NCBI RefSeq assembly: GCF_900112425.1
Contig: NZ_FOLP01000017.1
Span: forward strand, 1 to 64,000
DNA: 64,000 nucleotides
Direction of reading: 5' to 3'
Source: Variovorax sp. OK212
Lineage (GTDB): Bacteria; Pseudomonadota; Gammaproteobacteria; Burkholderiales; Burkholderiaceae_C
The notes beneath the pieces are model-generated. The model made no database searches. It was not told where the DNA came from and was given only the letters and a program-made list of their open reading frames with translations. Each line of letters opens with the position of its first letter. Position 1 is the stretch's first letter. Both the position numbers and the translations under genes were made by a program. Shown here piece after piece: positions 54,513 to 62,480 of the stretch.

Positions 54513-55468
54513 CCGGTGCCGGACAGGTGCGGCGAGAACTGCGCGTCGCCCCAGCGCAGCGGCAGCGCCGCGGGCCGGCGCAGCGCATGCGTCACCCGAA
54601 AGCGCATCAGCCGCTCCGCGCCCTCGAAGGCCTCCACCTCGGGGCCGTTCCAGACGATCTCGGACGTGACCGCCAGGTGCAGCAGCTCGCCGCTGTCGAA
54701 GTCGACGAACAGCAGCCCCGCGCGCGGGTGCGCGGCCAGGTTGCCTAGCGTGTTGAAGAACTGGTTGCCGTTGAAGTCGGGCACGGTGAGCACGTCGGCG
54801 TCACCGTCGCTGTCGATGCGCACGAAGCCTGGCCGCCCGCCGCGGTGCGACACATCCACACCATGCGAGCTCGCATCGGCCTCGTCGCCTTGCGCCACTT
54901 CGTTCGGGTAGGCGGTGGCGATGAACAGCGTGTCGGCGCTGCCGATCAGGCGGTGCGCCGCCAGGTCGAGCCTGTCGAGCCACTGCACCGGCGCGGCCTT
55001 GGCATGCGCCGGGGCAAGCTCGGGTTCGCGCGCCTGGATGTAGCGCGGGCAATTGCCGAAGCTCTGCTGCACCGCGACGGTGAAGCCCGCGGCGTCGAGC
55101 GCCTCGACGGTGCCGTTCATGCGGTTGCGCCGCCGCGTGTGCGGCTGGATGCCGAGCAGGCCCAGCGTGGCCCCCGGCTTCAGTTGCCCGGCGAGCGGGT
55201 CGCCGGCTGCCGGCAAGGCGTCGATGCGCAGGTGCATGGCATCGGGCGAGTGCATGAAGCCGGCGGGCGCAGCGAGCACGCTGGCCCACGGCTGCAGTTC
55301 GGTGTCGATGCTGCCGGCCACGACGAAGGGCAGTTGCTGGAAGAACGCGCGGTGCTGCTCGGGCAGGAAGTCGCGGATCACGCGCGAGCCCACGGCCTCC
55401 ATCTGCTCGCGCGAGCCGGCCAGCGCCTGCAGCGCCCGCTCGCCCGCATGGAAGGGCGCGGCGATCAT
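54470..55468 (-). CDS. Pyridoxamine 5'-phosphate oxidase-fold protein
   Basis: The 332-residue flavin-dependent oxidoreductase-like protein has a PNPOx split-barrel region, with FNGNQFFNTLGNLAAHPRAGLLFVDFDSGELLHLAV near residues 225-260. The first half is a second split barrel (QLPFVVAGSIDTELQPWASVLAAP). Such proteins reduce or bind FMN-type cofactors; the substrate is unknown. The start overlaps the stop of the GST gene as ATGA, so the two are translated together. Confidence 0.9.
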   Translation of the reverse strand: MIAAPFHAGERALQALAGSREQMEAVGSRVIRDFLPEQHRAFFQQLPFVVAGSIDTELQPWASVLAAPAGFMHSPDAMHLRIDALPAAGDPLAGQLKPGATLGLLGIQPHTRRRNRMNGTVEALDAAGFTVAVQQSFGNCPRYIQAREPELAPAHAKAAPVQWLDRLDLAAHRLIGSADTLFIATAYPNEVAQGDEADASSHGVDVSHRGGRPGFVRIDSDGDADVLTVPDFNGNQFFNTLGNLAAHPRAGLLFVDFDSGELLHLAVTSEIVWNGPEVEAFEGAERLMRFRVTHALRRPAALPLRWGDAQFSPHLSGTGQWNSGMRVLTDGR

Positions 55469-56130
55469 GCGACCGCCGCGAGGCCGATGGGCGTGCGCAC
55501 CATCGGCACGAACCCGGGCAAGGCTTCGACGCGCGCGAGCCAGGCGCGCAGGTTCGGATAGGCATCGAGCGACACGCCGCCTTCGGGCGCATGCGCCACG
55601 TAGGCGTAGTTGGCAATGTCGGCCAGCGTGGCCGTGGCGCCTGCGAGGAACGGCTGCTGCAGGTGCGTTTCCATCACCGACAGCAGCGCGTGCGCGCGCT
55701 GCACGGTATCTGCGATGCCGGCGGTGTGGGTGGGGTCCGTGGCACGCCCGAACAGCGCCATGATCCGCGCGGTTGCGGGGCCCGACGCCAGCGGGCCGGC
55801 CGCCACCGAGAACCAGCGCTGCACGCGCGCCGCGCCGACCGCGTCGCGCGGCATCCAGCGCGCGGGGTCGGGCGCATAGCGTTCGTTGAGGTAGACCAGG
55901 ATGGCGTTGGAGTCGGCCAGCGTGAGCTCGCCGTCGTCGATCACCGGCACCTGGCCGAACAGGTTGCGCGACAGGAACCCGGGCGTGCGGTTTTCGCGTT
56001 TGCCCAGGTCGAGCTCGATGTTCTCGAACGGCAGGCCCAGCATCGTGAGGAACAGGCGCACGCGGTGCACGTGGCCCGAGAGGGCGGTGCTGTAGAGCTT
56101 GATGGGCTGAACGGGGGCGGCGGCGGTCAT
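55465..56130 (-). CDS. Glutathione S-transferase
   Basis: The 221-residue protein has an N-terminal thioredoxin-fold domain (IKLYSTALSGHVHRVRLFLTMLGLPFENIELDLGKREN, then NLFGQVPVIDDGELTLADSNAILVYLNERY). The all-helical C-terminal domain follows. The conserved serine or tyrosine of the active site is in the STALSGH region. It is the first gene of a two-gene operon with the PNPOx-fold gene and is divergent from a LysR gene. Confidence 0.94.
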   Translation of the reverse strand: MTAAAPVQPIKLYSTALSGHVHRVRLFLTMLGLPFENIELDLGKRENRTPGFLSRNLFGQVPVIDDGELTLADSNAILVYLNERYAPDPARWMPRDAVGAARVQRWFSVAAGPLASGPATARIMALFGRATDPTHTAGIADTVQRAHALLSVMETHLQQPFLAGATATLADIANYAYVAHAPEGGVSLDAYPNLRAWLARVEALPGFVPMVRTPIGLAAVA

Positions 56131-56256
56131 GGGCGACTTCCTTTTTCGGGATGCAAGGCGATGGCAGGGGCGTTGCCCCGATTGTTCTCTCTTGCGCCGA
56201 ATGAATGAATAGCCGTTTATGTATTTGACTGCTGCGTTTTCCGGTTTAATCGCGCC

Positions 56257-57147
56257 ATGGATCGCTTCAAGGCCATGCAGACCTTCGTGCAGATTGCCGA
56301 CCAGGGCAGCCTGACCCGCGCCGCCGAGGCGCTCGGCAGCTCGCTGCCCGCGGTGGTGCGCGCGCTCGCCGCGCTGGAGGCGCACCTGGGCGTGCGCCTG
56401 TTCCACCGCACCACGCGCCGGCTGTCGCTCACCGAGGAAGGCCGCCACTACCTGCCGAGCGCGCGCGAGGTGCTGCTGGCGGCCGACGCCGCCGACCTCG
56501 CGCTGAAGGCCGAGGCGCGCGAGCCGGCGGGGCAGCTCACCATCACCGCGCCGGTGCTGTTCGGCCACATGTACGTGGCGCCGGCCATCGTGCGCTTCAT
56601 GCAGCGCCACGAGAAGGTGCGCTGCAGCGTGCGGCTGTACGACCGCGCCGTGAACCTGCTCGAGGAAGGCATCGACGTGGGCATCCGCATCAGCCCGCTG
56701 GAAGACTCCTCGCTGGTGGCGCAGACGCTGGGCAGCATCCGCCGCGTGGTCGCCGCGAGCCCCGCCTACCTGGCCGCGCACGGCACGCCGCGCCATCCGC
56801 GCGACCTGGAAGGCGCGCCTTCGGTGCGCGGGCTCATCGGCGCACCCGCGCAGTGGCTGTTCCGCGAAGGCGGCAAGACCCTCGGCGTGACGCCGGACAA
56901 CCGGCTGGAGTTCAACCACCTGGCGCCGGCCGTGGAGGCCTGCGCGGCGGGCATGGGCTTCGGCTCGTTCTTCTCGTACCAGGTGCTGCCGCACGTGGCG
57001 CAGGGGCGGCTCGCGCTGGTGCTCGAAGACTTCGAGCCGCCGCCGCGGCCGGTGAGCGTGATCTACCCGAACGCGCGCTTGCTGCCGGCGCGCACGCGGG
57101 CGTTCATCGAATGGATGAAGGCCGAGTTCAGCGGGCTCAGGCTCTAG
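56257..57147 (+). CDS. LysR family transcriptional regulator
   Basis: The 296-residue regulator has the HTH MDRFKAMQTFVQIADQGSLTRAAEALGSSLPAVVRALAALEAHLGVRLFHRTTR and an effector domain of the CrgA-like subgroup (GQLTITAPVLFGHMYVAPAI). It is divergent from the GST-PNPOx operon and is its likely regulator. It overlaps the convergent next gene by 4 bases. Confidence 0.93.
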   Translation: MDRFKAMQTFVQIADQGSLTRAAEALGSSLPAVVRALAALEAHLGVRLFHRTTRRLSLTEEGRHYLPSAREVLLAADAADLALKAEAREPAGQLTITAPVLFGHMYVAPAIVRFMQRHEKVRCSVRLYDRAVNLLEEGIDVGIRISPLEDSSLVAQTLGSIRRVVAASPAYLAAHGTPRHPRDLEGAPSVRGLIGAPAQWLFREGGKTLGVTPDNRLEFNHLAPAVEACAAGMGFGSFFSYQVLPHVAQGRLALVLEDFEPPPRPVSVIYPNARLLPARTRAFIEWMKAEFSGLRL

Positions 57148-57758
57148 GTGGGTTGCGCCGGCGGCAGCACATAGGCTGCGAACAGGTCGGGCTCCAGCGG
57201 CTCGCGGCTGTCGTGCAGGCAGAGCTCGCTGTCCTGCTGGAGCAGCGGCCAGCCGTCTTGCGCCAGGTGGCCGGTGAGCGCGTCCACGCCGGCGCTGAAC
57301 TCCGCGAGCGAGGCGCGTCCGCGCAGCGTCACGAAGCAGGTGTCGGCTTCCTCGCGCAGGCCGTCGCGCGAGAGCTGCGCGCCGTGCGCCTCGCACAGGG
57401 TGCGCAGCGCCGACAGCTCATGCAGGCCCGACACCGGCCGCAGCTTGCCGCGCCATTCGAAGTACTGGCCGGGCCGGCCCAGGCGCTGCGCCTCGCTCAC
57501 GCGCGCATCGACCTTCACGCCCAGCACGGCCATGCCCGCGCGCGCCAGCCATTGGGCGAGCGCCATGGCCTCGGCCTTGGCCTCCTCGAGGTCGGCGCGC
57601 AGCCAGGCCGTGGCCGAGGGCTGCCACATCGGTTCGCCGTGGTGGGAGTCGATCAGCAGCGGACGCAGGCCGACCTGCTCGCACAGCGAGACGAACAGCG
57701 AGATCTGGCCGTCCTGCAGCGTGCCGCAGGTCAGGTGGAGTTCGAGCATGTCCTTCAT
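57144..57758 (-). CDS. Conserved hypothetical protein
   Basis: The 204-residue cytoplasmic-looking protein starts MKDMLELHLTCGTLQDGQISLFVSLCEQVGLRPLLIDSHHG. Alternating strands and helices with FEWRGKLRPVSGLHELSALRTLCEAHGAQLSRDGL suggest a small folded enzyme-like domain, but I recognise no family. The ATG at 57758 overlaps the stop of the upstream gene as ATGA. It is the last of a coupled trio. Confidence 0.75.
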   Translation of the reverse strand: MKDMLELHLTCGTLQDGQISLFVSLCEQVGLRPLLIDSHHGEPMWQPSATAWLRADLEEAKAEAMALAQWLARAGMAVLGVKVDARVSEAQRLGRPGQYFEWRGKLRPVSGLHELSALRTLCEAHGAQLSRDGLREEADTCFVTLRGRASLAEFSAGVDALTGHLAQDGWPLLQQDSELCLHDSREPLEPDLFAAYVLPPAQPT

Positions 57759-58474
57759 GGCACGGCCACCGGTGCCGGCAAGGGCTTGCCGTCGCACAGC
57801 GCGGCGGCGTCGGCGGCCATGGCGTGCACCGCTTCCTCCAGGCCGAGGTTGAGCACCGACATGAACTCGCCGTTGCCGCTGGCGAAGTTGGTGCGCGTGC
57901 CCATGCCGTGGTACTGGCGCACGGCGGCCTGGCCGCCGGGCAGGCGGTAGCCGACCTTGAGCACGACATGCGAGACCAGGCTGAGGTCCGCCGACCACGC
58001 ATGCGCGAGGCGCAGCGCCACGTCGGCGGTGACCTGCCGCGCACCGGTGCTCGAGCCAGCGTTCATGGGCGGCGCGCCGAACACAGTCTGGAACCCGTAG
58101 CGGCCGGTGGACTGCAGCGCGCCGCGCGTCCAGGCCGTGGCGTCGCCGCTGCGCAGCGACTGCACCGAGCGGGGCGTGGCGTGCACGGTCGGCAGCATCA
58201 CGGTGAGGTTGCCGGCGTTGGCCTTGTTGCTGCGCGCGTCCTCCACGCCCGGCAGGTACAGCGTGCAGCCGCGCACGAGCCGCGGCGACGCGGCGGGCAC
58301 GCCGTCGGGCCGCTCGGCGGGGTCGGGCGCCTGCTCGAAGACCATCGGCAGCGGCTCGCCCTCGGTCACCGCATGCGACAGGCCCGGCAGGGCGCAGGCC
58401 AATGCAAGCGCGGCGCCGCTCCAGCGCAACGGCTTCGGCCAAGGCCTCGGCAGCGAGTTCGGCAGCGGCTTCAC
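57755..58474 (-). CDS. Conserved secreted hypothetical protein
   Basis: The product is 239 residues from a GTG start at 58474, chosen because it overlaps the upstream stop as GTGA; the frame is open further but that would run inside the upstream gene. A signal peptide (RWSGAALALACALPGLSHA) precedes a soluble domain with VSHVVLKVGYRLPGGQAAVRQYHGMGTRTNFASGNGEF. No family recognised. Confidence 0.72.
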   Translation of the reverse strand: MKPLPNSLPRPWPKPLRWSGAALALACALPGLSHAVTEGEPLPMVFEQAPDPAERPDGVPAASPRLVRGCTLYLPGVEDARSNKANAGNLTVMLPTVHATPRSVQSLRSGDATAWTRGALQSTGRYGFQTVFGAPPMNAGSSTGARQVTADVALRLAHAWSADLSLVSHVVLKVGYRLPGGQAAVRQYHGMGTRTNFASGNGEFMSVLNLGLEEAVHAMAADAAALCDGKPLPAPVAVP

Positions 58475-59313
58475 GGCGCGGCGCTCCGCACCGAATACAT
58501 CGCGCCGTCCTGGTCGCGGAACAGCACGCGGCCGGGCTGCTCGTCGAAGCTCTGGCCGGCCAGCGTGACCCACGAGCCGTTGACGTTGAAGCGCGCGGTC
58601 TTCACGCCCGTGCCACGGGCGCCGGCAATGTCCATGGCCACCGCGTGCAGCGTCTGCGTGAGCGACTCGCGCATCACGCCGCGCAGCACCTGCCCGTCGT
58701 TGGCCGTGAGCCGGCGGATGACGGCGTTGCGCGCCGTGCCGCCGATGGGCGTCTGGAAGATGGCCGCGGCGCGGTAGCTAGGCTCGGCGCGGCCGTCCTG
58801 CCAGAGCAGCGCCGAGGTGCGCGTGGTGAAGGCGCCCAGGCCGGGCTCGAGCGCGTACTGCAGCAACAGCACCATGTAGGCGGGGCCGCCCCTGGTGGCG
58901 GCGATGCGGGCCTCCTGCTCGGCCTTCGGCGGCATGGCCGCGAGCACCTGCGAGGAGCGGATCTTCAGCGGGAAGGCGGTCGGCTCGGACAGCGCCGCCT
59001 CGAGCGACCTGGCGGCTTCCGCGCGGTAGTCGTAGTCGAGCAGCGGACCGACGATGGCCTGCACCTCGGCGCTCATGTCCTTCTGGCGCGACTGCTGCAC
59101 CGACGAGTCGATCAGCGCGCCGACGAGCCCGCCGCCGAGCGCCGCGCTCACGCCGGGCGGCTGCGCGGAGAACATGAAGCTCTCCTGCGCGACGACCACG
59201 CGCACGTCGACCTCTTGTACCTTGCCCCGGTCCGCGGCCGCCAGCGGCCGGTGGAACGGCGCACAGGCGCCCAGCGCCGCCAGGAGCGACAGCGCCAACA
59301 CGAAACGCAGCAT
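58471..59313 (-). CDS. Conserved hypothetical lipoprotein
   Basis: The product is 280 residues from the ATG at 59313. A lipoprotein signal MLRFVLALSLLAALGACAP (lipobox LGAC) is followed by a domain starting VQEVDVRVVVAQESFMFSAQPPGVSAALGGGLVGALIDSSVQQ. No membrane helix is predicted after the signal, apart from a short Gly-rich stretch. No known family. It is coupled to the next gene by GTGA. Confidence 0.75.
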   Translation of the reverse strand: MLRFVLALSLLAALGACAPFHRPLAAADRGKVQEVDVRVVVAQESFMFSAQPPGVSAALGGGLVGALIDSSVQQSRQKDMSAEVQAIVGPLLDYDYRAEAARSLEAALSEPTAFPLKIRSSQVLAAMPPKAEQEARIAATRGGPAYMVLLLQYALEPGLGAFTTRTSALLWQDGRAEPSYRAAAIFQTPIGGTARNAVIRRLTANDGQVLRGVMRESLTQTLHAVAMDIAGARGTGVKTARFNVNGSWVTLAGQSFDEQPGRVLFRDQDGAMYSVRSAAP

Positions 59314-59382
59314 CCTTGGCCCTCCCACCGCGAAATGCAATTGGGTGTCGATTGTGCCGTTGCCGCGTGAAATCGGCAGACC

Positions 59383-59790
59383 TTAAGGAGGGCCCATCGT
59401 GCCCGTGGTTTTCAAGCGACTGTCGAGCATCCAGCCCATGGTGTCCTCGCCCGTCTTCGGGTGGATGAACATCACCTGCACCCACTCCTTGTACGGCGTG
59501 TAGACGGTGACGCGGTCGTTCGGCACCAGGAACTTGCCGCTGTCGCAGCCGGCGTCGGGCGCGCTGTGCAGGTGCGCCCGGCCGGTGCCGGTCACGACCG
59601 CACCGTGGCGGGGCATGAAACCCGGGCTTTCGTTGGCGACGGCGTGCAGCGCCTCGCAGCGTTTCGAATCGCCGGGCGGGGCCGCCGAAGCCGGCGGCGT
59701 GGCGGCCAACGTGGCCAGCGACGTGAATGCAGCGAACGCCGCCAGCGCGGCGCCGCGTGAAGTTGCTCTGAACATCGGCGGATTGTCCAT
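59383..59790 (-). CDS. Exported SH3-like domain protein
   Basis: The 135-residue product has a signal peptide ending PPASAAP and a bacterial SH3 type region ([58 protein letters not shown]). An ATG at 59775 is an alternative start with an equally good signal. Such domains bind cell-wall peptides. It lies 70 bases upstream of the lipoprotein gene on the same strand, possibly in one transcript. Confidence 0.8.
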   Translation of the reverse strand: MDNPPMFRATSRGAALAAFAAFTSLATLAATPPASAAPPGDSKRCEALHAVANESPGFMPRHGAVVTGTGRAHLHSAPDAGCDSGKFLVPNDRVTVYTPYKEWVQVMFIHPKTGEDTMGWMLDSRLKTTGTMGPP

Positions 59791-59840
59791 CGATTGAAGC
59801 GAGCAAAACGCGCGCCGCGGGCCTGCGTCAGAATGGCCGC

Positions 59841-60794
59841 GTGCCGCCTTCAGCCTCCCCCTCCCCCACTCCCCCTCCTCTTTTCCAGGTCAGCCATCTG
59901 CGCAAGCGCTATGGCGACACCACGGTCGTCGACGACCTGTCGTTCGAGATCGCGCCCGGCGAATGCCTGGGCGTGATCGGCCCGAACGGCGCGGGCAAGA
60001 CCACCACCATCCGCATGTGCCTGGGCCTCACCGCGCCCGACGGCGGCGAGATCTCCGCGCTGGGCCTGCAGATGCCGCGCGACGCGCTGGCCATCAAGGC
60101 GCAGCTGGGCGTGGTCACGCAGTTCGACACGCTCGACCCCGACTTCAGCTGCGCCGAGAACCTGGTGGTGTACGGGCGCTACTTCGGCTTCGGCAAGGCG
60201 CAGGTGCGCGAGCGCGTGCCGCTGCTGCTGGAGTTCGCGGCGCTCTCGCACAAGGCCGACGCCAAGCCGGGCGAACTGTCGGGCGGCATGCGCCGGCGGC
60301 TGTCGCTGGCGCGCGCGCTGGTGAACGACCCCAAGCTGCTGCTGCTCGACGAGCCCACCACCGGCCTCGACCCGCAGGCGCGCCACCTGATGTGGGAGCG
60401 GCTGCAGGTGCTGCTGCAGCAGGGCAAGTCGATCCTGCTGACCACGCACTTCATGGACGAGGCCGAGCGCCTGTGCTCGCGGCTGCTGGTGCTCGACCAC
60501 GGCCGCAAGATCGCCGAGGGCAAGCCGCGCGACCTGATCGCCGAGCACCTGGAGCCCGACGTGGTCGAGGTGTACGGCAACGGCGCGCTGTCGCTGGCCG
60601 AGTCGGCCGAGCTCAAGGCCATGGCCGCGCGCGTGGAAGTCAGCGGCGAGACCGTGTTCTTCTACACGCAGGACGCGCGCCGCCTGCTGGACGCGCTCAC
60701 GCAGCACGGCGGCCTGCGCACCTTTCACCGGCCGGCCAACCTGGAGGACCTGTTCCTCAAGCTCACCGGCCGCCAGATCCGCGAAGACGGCTAG
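59841..60794 (+). CDS. nodI: NodI-type ABC exporter ATP-binding protein
   Basis: The 317-residue ATPase has Walker [14 protein letters not shown], signature [15 protein letters not shown], Walker [13 protein letters not shown] and the following [13 protein letters not shown]. It is closest to the NodI/DrrA-type exporters. The start appears to be GTG at 59841. Followed after 3 bases by the NodJ-type permease. In rhizobia NodIJ exports lipochito-oligosaccharides, but free-living betaproteobacteria carry orthologues with no nodulation role. Confidence 0.93.
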   Translation: MPPSASPSPTPPPLFQVSHLRKRYGDTTVVDDLSFEIAPGECLGVIGPNGAGKTTTIRMCLGLTAPDGGEISALGLQMPRDALAIKAQLGVVTQFDTLDPDFSCAENLVVYGRYFGFGKAQVRERVPLLLEFAALSHKADAKPGELSGGMRRRLSLARALVNDPKLLLLDEPTTGLDPQARHLMWERLQVLLQQGKSILLTTHFMDEAERLCSRLLVLDHGRKIAEGKPRDLIAEHLEPDVVEVYGNGALSLAESAELKAMAARVEVSGETVFFYTQDARRLLDALTQHGGLRTFHRPANLEDLFLKLTGRQIREDG

Positions 60795-60797
60795 ACC

Positions 60798-61640
60798 ATG
60801 AACACGACGACAACCACAACCACAACCGAAACCGCCGCGCCGCCCTCGCCCTCCGTGTGGCGCGCCCCCGAGATCTCGCTGCGCTGGTGGCCCGTGTTCC
60901 TGCGCAACCTGCTGGTGTGGCGCAAGCTGGCCATTCCGAGCCTGATCGGCAACATCGCCGAGCCGCTGATCTGGCTGGTGGCCTTCGGCTACGGCATGGG
61001 CGCGCTGGTGGGCCAGGTGGCGGTGGACGGCGTGAAGGTGCCCTACATCCTGTTCCTGGCGAGCGGCTCGATCTGCATGAGCGCCATGAACGCGGCCAGC
61101 TTCGAGGCGCTGTACTCGGCCTTCTCGCGCATGCACGTGCAGAAGACCTGGGACGGCATCATGAACGCGCCGGTCGGGCTGGACGACATCGTGCTGGCCG
61201 AGATGCTGTGGGCGGCGTTCAAGTCGATCTTCACGGTCACGGCCATCCTGTTCGTGATGCTCGGGCTGGGCATCAGCCACAGCCCCAAGCTGATCGTGGC
61301 GTGGCTGGTGCTGATCGGCGCGGGCATCACCTTCTCGTCGATCGCGCTGATCTTCAACGCGCTGGCCAAGGGCTACGACTTCTTCACCTACTACTTCACG
61401 CTGTTCATGACGCCAATGATGTTCCTGAGCGGCGTGTTCTTCCCGCTCGAGCAGCTGCCGGCCGCCGTGAAGGCGGTGGCGGCCTGGCTGCCGCTGACCA
61501 ATGCCGTGATGCTGGTGCGCCCGCTCTTCATGGACCAGTGGCCGGCGCAATGGTGGCTGCACGCGGCGGTGCTGGCGGTGTATGCGGTGGCGGCGTTCTG
61601 GATCGCGCTGGCGCTCACGCGCAAGCGTTTCAAGGGCTGA
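60798..61640 (+). CDS. nodJ: NodJ-type ABC exporter permease
   Basis: The 280-residue ABC-2-type permease has six helices. The central stretch ASGSICMSAMNAASFEALYSAFSRMHVQKTWDGIMNAPVGLDDIVLAEMLW is the NodJ-like signature. The N-terminus is preceded by a short Thr-rich run, MNTTTTTTTTETAAPP, encoded by ACA/ACC/ACG-type codons. It forms the transmembrane half of the exporter with the upstream ATPase. A GC-rich hairpin (CGGGGCC/GGCCCCG) without U follows. Confidence 0.93.
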   Translation: MNTTTTTTTTETAAPPSPSVWRAPEISLRWWPVFLRNLLVWRKLAIPSLIGNIAEPLIWLVAFGYGMGALVGQVAVDGVKVPYILFLASGSICMSAMNAASFEALYSAFSRMHVQKTWDGIMNAPVGLDDIVLAEMLWAAFKSIFTVTAILFVMLGLGISHSPKLIVAWLVLIGAGITFSSIALIFNALAKGYDFFTYYFTLFMTPMMFLSGVFFPLEQLPAAVKAVAAWLPLTNAVMLVRPLFMDQWPAQWWLHAAVLAVYAVAAFWIALALTRKRFKG

Positions 61641-61778
61641 AACACGGGGCCGCCGCGGGCCCCGTCAAGCACCTTCGAGGCCCCGTCCCATGGACGCGTC
61701 AGGGGCTGTAACGGGGCCGGCCAGCGAGGGCCTTCGGTGTAGACTGCCGAGTTTTTCGAACGGGCGGTATCTGGCTGT

Positions 61779-62480
61779 ATGGCGCAAGTTTCAGGGCGCA
61801 CAGGATTCAACGGCTCGGCGCTCACCCGCTTGCTCTCCCGACTCTGCGAAGTCGATGTTCGCGAACCCCGGCAAGTCACCGCGGACCGCCTGAGCCAATG
61901 GTTCGGGTGGACCGATGCCATCTCGTTGTCTGCTGCATTGAATGGCACCCCGGCGGCCTCGTCGCCCGGGCCCTCCGGTGCACGCACGTCCGCCAGCGCC
62001 GAGGAAAGCGAATGTAAGCGCGTGCGGGCCGCACTGGCCACCGCCATCGCGGAAGACAGCACCTTCCTGCCGTCGCCGGTTCGCGACGCCGCCATGGACC
62101 CCGCCGTTCCCGTCGCGTTCTCGCCTTTCCGCCAGCGCTACCTCGCCCGCCAGCAGGCGATGGAAGCCGGCGTCGGCCCGCTGCGCGGCAAGCTGCGCGC
62201 GCGGCTGGCGGGCCGCTCGCCCGCGATGGCGCGGCTTGCCTCGGTGGACGTGGTCATGGAGCAGGTGCTCGGCGCGCAGGAGCGCACCCTGCTGGCCAGC
62301 GTGCCCGCGCTGCTCGAAAAACACTTCAAGCGCCTGCGGCAGGCAGCACCCGACGCATGGCTGGACCGGTTCCGCCAGGACGCGCGCGACGTGCTGCTGG
62401 CCGAACTGGACCTCCGATTCCAACCTGTAGACGGGCTGCTCGAAGCCCTTCGCGCAGGGCACAAAGACACTCTTCAATGA
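61779..62480 (+). CDS. DUF3348 family protein
   Basis: The 233-residue cytoplasmic protein starts MAQVSGRTGFNGSALTRLLSRLCEVDVREPRQVTADRLSQWFGWTDAISL. It also has SPFRQRYLARQQAMEAGVGPLRGKLRARLAG and a Leu/Ala-rich helical end. This is the DUF3348 pattern found in betaproteobacteria immediately before DUF802 genes; no function is known. It overlaps the DUF802 gene by ATGA, so translation is coupled. Confidence 0.88.
   Translation: MAQVSGRTGFNGSALTRLLSRLCEVDVREPRQVTADRLSQWFGWTDAISLSAALNGTPAASSPGPSGARTSASAEESECKRVRAALATAIAEDSTFLPSPVRDAAMDPAVPVAFSPFRQRYLARQQAMEAGVGPLRGKLRARLAGRSPAMARLASVDVVMEQVLGAQERTLLASVPALLEKHFKRLRQAAPDAWLDRFRQDARDVLLAELDLRFQPVDGLLEALRAGHKDTLQ

Noticed and set aside
59841-61640. 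NodIJ genes considered as evidence of nodulation
   Set aside because: NodI/NodJ-type exporters are widespread in non-symbiotic betaproteobacteria, and no nodABC genes are present.
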